This document shows positions 58,001 to 64,000 of a stretch of DNA of 64,000 nucleotides, piece by piece (position 1 is the first letter of the stretch; every line of letters begins with the position of its first letter). The translations under genes and the position numbers were made by a program. The notes below the pieces were generated by a model. It ran no database searches. It was not told the DNA's origin and was given only the letters and a program-made list of their open reading frames with translations. The stretch comes from Dictyobacter aurantiacus. Lineage in GTDB: Bacteria > Chloroflexota > Ktedonobacteria > Ktedonobacterales > Ktedonobacteraceae. The DNA lies in assembly GCF_003967515.1 (NCBI RefSeq), contig NZ_BIFQ01000001.1, positions 5,084,001-5,148,000 of the forward strand, given 5' to 3'.

Positions 58001-58597
58001 ATGATTGACACCACACGCCTCACACAAATTCTGCGTTTTCTGGAAATCATCGATCAGTTCAAGGCCATTTATCGCGCTAACTATCTGAGCTCACAAAACA
58101 GGCACGAGAACGATGCCGAGCATACCTGGCATATGGCGATGTTCGCCCTGCTTCTGCACAAAGAATTGAGCATAGAGGTGGATATCGAGCATACCCTCAA
58201 GCTGATTTTAACGCATGACCTGGTAGAGATCTACGCGGGTGATACACCTGCTTTTGATGTTGCTGGAAATCTTGATAGAGAGGAGCGCGAGGAGCAGGCC
58301 GCCCAGGCGTTATTCGCGCAGTTGCCTGAGGATCTGGGCACGCAGGTCCATGACTGGTGGAGAGAGTTCGAAGCGTGCACGACACCTGAAGCCAGGTATG
58401 CGCGCGCTGTCGACAAGCTGCAGTCGTTTGCTCAGAATATTTTCTCCCAGGGGCGCAATTGGCGCGAGAATGGCGTTTCCGCTGAGAGAAGCCGTGTTTT
58501 AAATGGAGCCGCGCGCCAGTTCGATCCAGCCCTGACCGAGGCCTTTGAGCTGCTCTACCAGCGTGGAGTCGAGGAAAATTGCTACGCGTCTTTGTAG
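58001..58597 (+). CDS. HD-domain phosphohydrolase (YfbR/HDDC2-like)
   Basis: 198 residues, AAGGAA before ATG 58001. HD motif: ENDAEHTWHMAMFALLL (near 30-46), then ILTHDLVEIYAGDT (near 68-81), the paired His-Asp of the metal site, and a later Asp in YARAVDKLQ. This is the YfbR/HDDC2 group, deoxynucleoside 5'-monophosphatases. Stand-alone gene between the YCF48-like and GT39 genes. Cytoplasmic. Confidence 0.9.
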   Translation: MIDTTRLTQILRFLEIIDQFKAIYRANYLSSQNRHENDAEHTWHMAMFALLLHKELSIEVDIEHTLKLILTHDLVEIYAGDTPAFDVAGNLDREEREEQAAQALFAQLPEDLGTQVHDWWREFEACTTPEARYARAVDKLQSFAQNIFSQGRNWRENGVSAERSRVLNGAARQFDPALTEAFELLYQRGVEENCYASL

Positions 58598-58723
58598 ACC
58601 CTTAGGATTGGATTTCCGTTGGAAAGGGTTAAATTTTAAATTTTATTTACAATTACCTGTGCGTTTATTGAGATTTTCCCTTTATACTTGGCTCATACAA
58701 GGAAATCATCCCTTCCTCCACAC

Positions 58724-58757
58724 ATGCTGCATTGCACAGCTCTGTGCAATGCAGCAT
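58724..58757 (+). promoter_or_regulatory. 16 bp-arm inverted repeat upstream of the GT39 gene
   Basis: ATGCTGCATTGCACAG-CT-CTGTGCAATGCAGCAT, ending 43 bp before the start codon. No T-tract; an operator or a transcript hairpin. The tip differs from family 1 (no GCGC). Confidence 0.6.
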
Positions 58758-58800
58758 CCAGATATGAATGGACTCCCAATTTAAGGAGATAGATTGAGCC

Positions 58801-61095
58801 ATGGCTGATATCGCTGATGCTTCAACAGTATCGCCAATCGATACGACGTTGCCGCAGAGCAAGACGGAGATGCCGCGTCTCTGGAACCGCGTCGCGCTGG
58901 CGGCGGTTCTATTGCTTGCGGTGTTTATGGACTTTTTTCAATTGGGTCAGAATGGGTATGGGAACGCGTACTATGCCGCAGGCGTACGTAGTATGGCGGA
59001 TAGCTGGCACAATTTCTTTTTCGTTTCCTTCGATCCCGGTGGATTCGTGACGATCGATAAACCGCCGCTGGGCTTCTGGCTGCAGACGTTGAGTACGAAG
59101 ATCTTTGGCTTTACGCCGTTCAGTATCTTTTTGCCGCAGGCGTTGTGTGGCGTGCTGGCGGTCTGGCTGCTCTACGCCCTGGTGAAGCGCCACTTCGGGG
59201 CGGTCGCGGGACTGCTGGCCGGGCTGGCGCTGGCCATTACGCCGATCAGCGTGGTGACCAATCGCAATAATACTATCGATGGCACGCTGGCCCTGGTCCT
59301 GCTGCTGGCCGCGTGGGCGGTGATCCATGCCGCTGAAAGCGGCAAGCTGCGCTGGCTGCTGCTGTGCGCCGTATTTGTTGGTGTTGGCTTCAATGTAAAG
59401 ATGGCCGAGGCCTATCTGGTGGTGCCGGCTCTGGGCCTGGCCTATCTGCTGTGCGCTCCTCGTCCGCTGTGGACGCGCATCTGGCATCTGGCGCTGGCCT
59501 TGCTGGTGATGCTGCTGCTCTCCCTCTCGTGGGCCCTGGCGGTGGATCTGACTCCGGCGTCGCAGCGTCCCTACGTTGGCTCGACGCAAGATAATTCAGA
59601 GCTGAGCCTGGCCTTTGGCTACAACGGTCTGAACCGTCTGCACATTGGCGGCAATAACGGCTTTGGTGGTCGCAATCGCAATGGCAATCCGTTTAATCAG
59701 AACACGCAGCGCCCCAATACAACCGGAGGCGGGCAGAATAGCACGGCCGCTCAACAATCTCCCCTGCCCGGTGGCGGCAATAACAATGGTAACACCGTTC
59801 CAGGCAATAATGGAACAGGTGGCACTGGCCCCGGCAACATTGGTAGCGGTAATGGCTTTGGCCGCAATGGCAATGTCGGTGGCAACGGCAATGCGGCGCG
59901 CCAGTTCGCGGGCGGCGCGGGTGGCTTCCAGACGGGTGCAGCCGGACCGTTCCGCCTCTTTAGCGCTACGCTGGGTGGGCAGATCGGCTGGCTGCTGCCG
60001 TTTGCGCTGGTGGCCATCGTGGCCCTGGCGGTGCAGCGCCGCTGGCGTCTGCAGGTAGATAATCAACAGCTGGCGATGGTGTTGTGGGGGATGTGGCTGC
60101 TGGCGATGGCGATTTTCTTTTCGATCGATGGCTCTTTCCATCAGTACTACATGACCGAGATGGCGCCTGGACTGAGCGCCCTGGTCGGTATCGGGGTGGT
60201 GGTGATGTGGCAGGCCTATCGCGGCCACGGCTGGAATGGCTGGCTGCTGCCGATCGCGCTGGGACTGACCGCGGTGGCGCAGCTGTATATGCTGGCCAGC
60301 TATCCTTCCTGGTATCAGTGGCTCAGCCCCATCATTGGCGTGCTGGCCGTGGTTGGCATCGGCCTCCTGGTTTTGCTGCGCCTGCCGTGGCGCTTACAGT
60401 TCGACCTGCCGCGTGTGCGTATCGCGGGCGGCGCGGTGGCGCTTGGCCTGCTGGCCCTGTTGATCGCTCCCACCATCTGGTCCGGCTACTCTGTAATCCG
60501 CAACACCGAGTCGTCGGCCCCGACCGCTGGACCCAGCGCGCAGGTTGCTTTTGCCCTTCCAGGTAGAAACAATGTGGCTGGTGGGAACAATGCGGCGCGC
60601 GCGGCCCGCAATAATCTGGTCAACGCCTTCCAGGGCGGCTTCGGTGATGGTGGAAACGCGGACCCGGCTCTGATCTCTTTCCTTGAGTCTCACCAGGGCA
60701 ACACAAAATTTCTGGTAGCCACGCCAAGCTCCCAGACGGCTGATTCGATCATCCTATCCACCAACAAGCCGGTGATGGCACTGGGTGGCTTTAGCGGTGG
60801 CGATCCCATCCTGACTACCAGTGACCTGCAGAACCTGATCCATAATGGGACCGTGCGCTACTTCTGGCTGGGAGGGGCTCGCGGTGGTGGCCAGTTTAAT
60901 ATCAATCAACTGCCGGAGCAGTTCCGCCAGTTTTTCGCCAATGGCGCCCCCGGTGGCTTCGGCCGTCAGAACCAGGCTACCACCTGGGTTACCAGCCATT
61001 GTAGCGTCGTCCCCGCCAGCTCATGGCAGTCGGGCGGCTCTACGAACAACCAGGGAGCCAACCAGCTCTACGACTGCGGCACCCCGCAATCGTAA
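58801..61095 (+). CDS. GT39/ArnT-like membrane glycosyltransferase with Gly/Asn-rich loop
   Basis: 764 residues. The N-terminal half is a GT-C domain: NGYGNAYYAAGVRSMADSW, then DKPPLGFWLQTL, and TPISVVTNRNNTIDGTLALV. Around residues 280-385 there is a long Gly/Asn/Pro-rich segment (NNGFGGRNRNGNPFNQN and similar), then more helices, and a C-terminal soluble domain (LISFLESHQGNTKFLVATPS). It resembles Bacillus YkcB. The transferred sugar and acceptor are unknown; expected on the outer face of the membrane. Confidence 0.85.
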   Translation: MADIADASTVSPIDTTLPQSKTEMPRLWNRVALAAVLLLAVFMDFFQLGQNGYGNAYYAAGVRSMADSWHNFFFVSFDPGGFVTIDKPPLGFWLQTLSTKIFGFTPFSIFLPQALCGVLAVWLLYALVKRHFGAVAGLLAGLALAITPISVVTNRNNTIDGTLALVLLLAAWAVIHAAESGKLRWLLLCAVFVGVGFNVKMAEAYLVVPALGLAYLLCAPRPLWTRIWHLALALLVMLLLSLSWALAVDLTPASQRPYVGSTQDNSELSLAFGYNGLNRLHIGGNNGFGGRNRNGNPFNQNTQRPNTTGGGQNSTAAQQSPLPGGGNNNGNTVPGNNGTGGTGPGNIGSGNGFGRNGNVGGNGNAARQFAGGAGGFQTGAAGPFRLFSATLGGQIGWLLPFALVAIVALAVQRRWRLQVDNQQLAMVLWGMWLLAMAIFFSIDGSFHQYYMTEMAPGLSALVGIGVVVMWQAYRGHGWNGWLLPIALGLTAVAQLYMLASYPSWYQWLSPIIGVLAVVGIGLLVLLRLPWRLQFDLPRVRIAGGAVALGLLALLIAPTIWSGYSVIRNTESSAPTAGPSAQVAFALPGRNNVAGGNNAARAARNNLVNAFQGGFGDGGNADPALISFLESHQGNTKFLVATPSSQTADSIILSTNKPVMALGGFSGGDPILTTSDLQNLIHNGTVRYFWLGGARGGGQFNINQLPEQFRQFFANGAPGGFGRQNQATTWVTSHCSVVPASSWQSGGSTNNQGANQLYDCGTPQS

Positions 61096-61479
61096 TTGAC
61101 ATACATCCTCTCTTTCAGAAGAAAAGAGCGGCAGGTCAGCGTGGCCCTGCCGCTCCTCTCCCTTTTAGCCTTCCCTGGATGCGACCGTAGGTGCAGGAAT
61201 CGCCCTCCATATGCTGAACGCAACGAGACGGACACGCCTCAAAAAACACAAAATACCATCAAAATCCAAACGAACCCCGGACATGAACACCCCCGAACAT
61301 GAAATGCCCCTTCAAAACGAAACGCCCCTGTAGGGACCTTCAACGGTCGACTGGGCCGCCAGCGACGGCGGCCCCGGTACCCCCACGCTCCCGCCTCTCC
61401 TGGTATACACGCCGGCCCACGTGGTACCGGCACGCAACCTCGCGCACACGTACCCAAAAGCTCACCTGGGGCGAGTTCG
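61096..61479. other. Intergenic region with terminator and hairpins
   Basis: No gene. GAGCGGCAGG (61126-61135) with CCTGCCGCTC (61146-61155) forms a terminator-like stem for the GT39 gene with a weak T-tract. GGGCCGCC-AGCGAC-GGCGGCCC lies at 61353-61374. The rest contains short C-rich direct repeats and looks non-coding. Confidence 0.5.
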
Positions 61480-62856
61480 TTATTGCCAGATCGTGTCCAT
61501 CTCCCATACGTCCATCTGGTGAAGGGTGGCTTCGCCGCCGCTGGCGAAGAGGCTCAGATTGAGTTGCTGGGGAGCCGAATGGTAGAAACGCTCGGTCAGA
61601 CAGGCGCGGCCATCGATGAAAACCTCCAGCACCGAGCCGTCCAGAAAGATGCGCAGCGTATGGCGGCCGATGACGAGCGAATATTGTTCAGCCTCCTGTG
61701 CGGTGTGGCCGTTGTTAGCCTCGATGTTCAGTCCCATTTCCTGCAGACTGATCGCGATGCTCTCCTCGGGATAGGCGCTGTCCCGCAGGATCAGTCCGCA
61801 GCTGGAGGCGGTCTGGCTATCGATATCGAGGTTGATCTCCAGGGCGTTGCTGAATAGCTGCTCAACCACGGTCTGCTGGCCTGTAATCGTTTGGGGTTCG
61901 ACCGTGTGCCGCCTGAGACGGAGCTGCTCGATCTCGGAGGCCGGCTCGATGCCGAGCGTGCCCCCCGGTTGCAGCGAGAGGATGCGTGGCAGCGACATGG
62001 CCCCGGCCCAGCCGGCCTGCAGCAGATCGGTGTCGTCGCGTCCCTCGCGCAGCCAGCCGAACATCAGACGCCGTCCCTGGTCATCGCGCATGGACTGCGG
62101 GGCGTAGAAGTGCCGCCCGCCATCCAGCAGACCCTGGCTCTCGGGCGTAAAGGTAAAGTTTTGATAACTACCGATAAAGTAATAGACCAGGCCATCGGGG
62201 ATCGATGAGACGGTCAGGAGGTGCTTGTCGCCGAGGGGAAAGAAGTCGGGACATTCCCACATGGTGCCGCTTTCGTCTTTGTTGCCCACGCATAGCGGCT
62301 GCAGGTATTCCCACCGCAGCAGGTCGGGCGAGCGATAGAGCAGGGCGGCGCCACCGACGCCTTTAAATCCCGAGCCGATCACCTGGTACCACATCTCGCC
62401 TTCCTGCCAGACGCAGTGGTCGCGGAACTCGACGATATCCAGCTCGGCCGGCCAGTCAGCCACGACCGGATTGCCGGCGTATTTGTGCCACGTGCGCAAA
62501 TCGTCATCCTGACTCGTTGCGACACAGGGAAGCTGGCGACCGTGCGCGTTGCCGCTATAGACGATGGTCGCGACGCCCTGATTGTTGACTATGCAGCCGG
62601 ACCAGCAGCCGTCCTCGTCGGGTCCCCCCTCGGTGGGTGAGAGGGCGATGGGCAGATGGGTCCAGTGCAGCAGGTCCGCGCTCATGGCGTGCCCCCAGTG
62701 GATCTTACCAAACAGGGGACCATGCGGATGATACTGATAGAAGAGGTGGTAGTTGCCCTTCCACTGCACCAGTCCATTGGGGTCGTTCATCCAGTTGGAG
62801 GGGGCCTGGAAGTGATAGGCCGTACGATGGTGATCGGTCAAGTGTTTTCTTTGCAT
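61480..62856 (-). CDS. Glycoside hydrolase family 32 beta-fructosidase
   Basis: 458 residues from ATG 62856; the ATG at 62868 has no room for a ribosome binding site. The nucleophile motif NWMNDPNGLVQWKGNYHLFY is near 19-38, the FRDHCVWQ motif (usually FRDP) near 150, and the acid/base WECPDFFPL near 205. A C-terminal beta-sandwich follows (DGSVLEVFIDGRACLTE). It hydrolyses sucrose, sucrose-phosphate or fructans. No signal peptide, so probably cytoplasmic. Monocistronic; no PTS or sucrose porter nearby. Confidence 0.93.
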   Translation of the reverse strand: MQRKHLTDHHRTAYHFQAPSNWMNDPNGLVQWKGNYHLFYQYHPHGPLFGKIHWGHAMSADLLHWTHLPIALSPTEGGPDEDGCWSGCIVNNQGVATIVYSGNAHGRQLPCVATSQDDDLRTWHKYAGNPVVADWPAELDIVEFRDHCVWQEGEMWYQVIGSGFKGVGGAALLYRSPDLLRWEYLQPLCVGNKDESGTMWECPDFFPLGDKHLLTVSSIPDGLVYYFIGSYQNFTFTPESQGLLDGGRHFYAPQSMRDDQGRRLMFGWLREGRDDTDLLQAGWAGAMSLPRILSLQPGGTLGIEPASEIEQLRLRRHTVEPQTITGQQTVVEQLFSNALEINLDIDSQTASSCGLILRDSAYPEESIAISLQEMGLNIEANNGHTAQEAEQYSLVIGRHTLRIFLDGSVLEVFIDGRACLTERFYHSAPQQLNLSLFASGGEATLHQMDVWEMDTIWQ

Positions 62857-63203
62857 GTATGTCGTCATCCTTGGCTGCGAGATAGATTTACAGAGTGCTA
62901 GCGATAGGGCTCGGCCGCAATCAATCACAGCATAGCGTCAAAAGTGCTACTTGTCCATAATTATTTTTACCCTTGAGGTCGGGCAAATTTGGTAATGGCG
63001 TTTTTCAATCTGGTATAGTAAAGGGGGTAGGTAATCTTTTTCTTGTGCTATAGCATATTTCACTATGAAGTATGCCAATTTGTTGACGGCCATTTTGTAG
63101 GTAGGTAAAATGAGTACGCATAACAACTCTAATTATGGCCTGCTGATAAATTAGTGTAAACAGTGATGCATGCCTTTAAGTTATTTAAATTGAGGAGGCA
63201 AAT
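62857..63203. other. Divergent intergenic region
   Basis: AT-rich and without a gene. It holds the promoter at 63083-63111 for the rightward gene; a promoter for the GH32 gene is not clear. Confidence 0.4.
63083..63111 (+). promoter_or_regulatory. Sigma-70 promoter of the last gene
   Basis: TTGACG (63083-63088), 17 bp spacer, TAAAAT (63106-63111). About 90 bp before the start at 63204. Confidence 0.65.
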
Positions 63204-64000
63204 TTGCCCGGTGTGCGCATTTTGAAGTACATAAAAAAGAATACCTATGGAGTGGCGGCCGCCGCCATTATCGTGTTTGCGGTCGGCTTGCGACTCACTC
63301 TGATAGCCTTGCACTGGCCGCCTACCAATGGCGATGAAGGCGTGATGGCCACCATGGCTTATAACATCGCGTATCGTGGTGAGCATCCGACGATTTTTTA
63401 TGGGCAGAATTATATGGGGGTGCTGGAGGCTTATCTGGGCGCCCTGTTTTTTCACATCTTTGGTGGCCCTTCACTGACCGCCCTGCGCCTGGGGGTCGTG
63501 CTGATGGTGGGGCTCTTTTTCGTCTGCATGTACTGGTTGACCAGTCTGCTCTTCTCAAAAAAGCTGGCCCTGGTGACGCTGGGCCTGTTGAGCGTTGGCT
63601 CTATCCCGTACCTGACGCGTCAGACCATCGCCACCGGTGGTTCTTCACAAACACTCCTCTTTGGTTCGCTGGCCTTTCTTATCGCGGCATGGCTGGCCCG
63701 GACCTATCAACGGCACGCCACGGTCCGTACGCGGCTGCGGCGCCTGCCCCTCTATGGAGCGTTCGGCCTGGTGGCGGGACTGGGCATGTGGAGCGACATG
63801 ATCGTGCTGCCATTTCTGGCTATGGCTGGCCTGCTGATCCTCGTTTTCTGCTGGCGTGAACTGCTGATCTGGGGCGGCTGGCTGCTGGCCGGTGTGGGCG
63901 CCCTTGTCGGTCTCTACCCATCGCTCTTGTTTAGCATGAACCGGGGATTGAATCCTTTTATAACCCTCTTCAACCTGGTACAGGGAACGGGATACGATCC
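63204..64000 (+). CDS. GT39-like membrane glycosyltransferase (N-terminal part, runs off the window)
   Basis: Open from TTG 63204 (GGAGG five bases upstream) to the window end, 265 codons. After a short basic start, YKIKKN-like, the first helix is AAAAIIVFAVGLRLTLIAL. The external loop has PPTNGDEGVMATMAYNIAYR with the acidic pair of GT-C enzymes, followed by GQNYMGVLEAYLGALFFHIF, and more helices (LVAGLGMWSDMIVLPFLAMA). It fits ArnT/PMT-like enzymes that use lipid-linked sugars. C-terminal part not visible. Confidence 0.82.
   Translation, partial: MPGVRILKYIKKNTYGVAAAAIIVFAVGLRLTLIALHWPPTNGDEGVMATMAYNIAYRGEHPTIFYGQNYMGVLEAYLGALFFHIFGGPSLTALRLGVVLMVGLFFVCMYWLTSLLFSKKLALVTLGLLSVGSIPYLTRQTIATGGSSQTLLFGSLAFLIAAWLARTYQRHATVRTRLRRLPLYGAFGLVAGLGMWSDMIVLPFLAMAGLLILVFCWRELLIWGGWLLAGVGALVGLYPSLLFSMNRGLNPFITLFNLVQGTGYD

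Overview
The window is about 57% G+C by eye. It probably comes from a free-living, spore- or mycelium-forming member of the Chloroflexota, class Ktedonobacteria. This is inferred from the mix of T-box control, FHA/kinase-like proteins, many membrane glycosyltransferases, DUF2171/DUF1269 proteins and dense intergenic palindromic repeats; no rRNA marker is present. No rRNA, tRNA, phage, transposase or CRISPR gene was seen.

Layout. 1-7.6 kb: the end of a methyltransferase, a galactose operon (unknown protein, galT, galK), a pseudokinase-FHA protein, a MarR/hydrolase operon with a perfect operator, and a DedA protein. 7.9-13.5 kb: integral-membrane glycosyltransferases (GT87-like, two tandem PIG-V-like, one GT39-like), then a principal-type sigma factor and a DUF2171 protein. 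15.8-24.6 kb: an exopolysaccharide operon (initiating sugar transferase, Wzz/BY-kinase, Wzy/ligase, Wzx flippase, GT4) followed by an MDR dehydrogenase. 24.7-36.4 kb: a SnoaL-like protein, a T-box-controlled archaeal-type valS, an SRPBCC protein, an M55 aminopeptidase, an MFS pump with a leader attenuator, a LysR regulator, a HicB/DinB fusion and a sulfonate-type ABC importer. 37-46.7 kb: a UvrD helicase, xylB, a two-gene AhpD-like operon whose second gene reads through an in-frame UGA (probable selenoprotein), a GNAT protein and several small unknown proteins. 46.9-53.6 kb: an ECF transporter (S, A, A', T) whose T gene is separated from the rest by a def/HAD cassette and a large repeat array. 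53.6-64 kb: a truncated LysR, a YgiN-like monooxygenase, a structured leader ahead of an APH-type kinase, a YCF48-like lipoprotein with a very recent internal duplication, an HD hydrolase, a GT39 protein, a GH32 fructosidase and the start of another membrane glycosyltransferase.

Two repeat families fill the intergenic DNA. Family 1 is perfect palindromes (18-37 bp arms) whose tip is almost always GCGC-(3-4 nt)-GCGC, whose arms differ from locus to locus but always match each other, and which often carry a GC-rich tail containing GCGCAGCGGACGC. Family 2 begins TAGGTGC, contains GCGCCCCTTGCGGGCGC, and in three places its first three bases are the stop codon of the preceding gene; once it lies inside a reading frame.

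The strongest new observations are the CxxU AhpD-like selenoprotein with a SECIS-like hairpin, the co-varying palindrome family with an insertion element sitting in one hairpin tip, the T-box upstream of an archaeal-type valS, and two probable leader attenuators.
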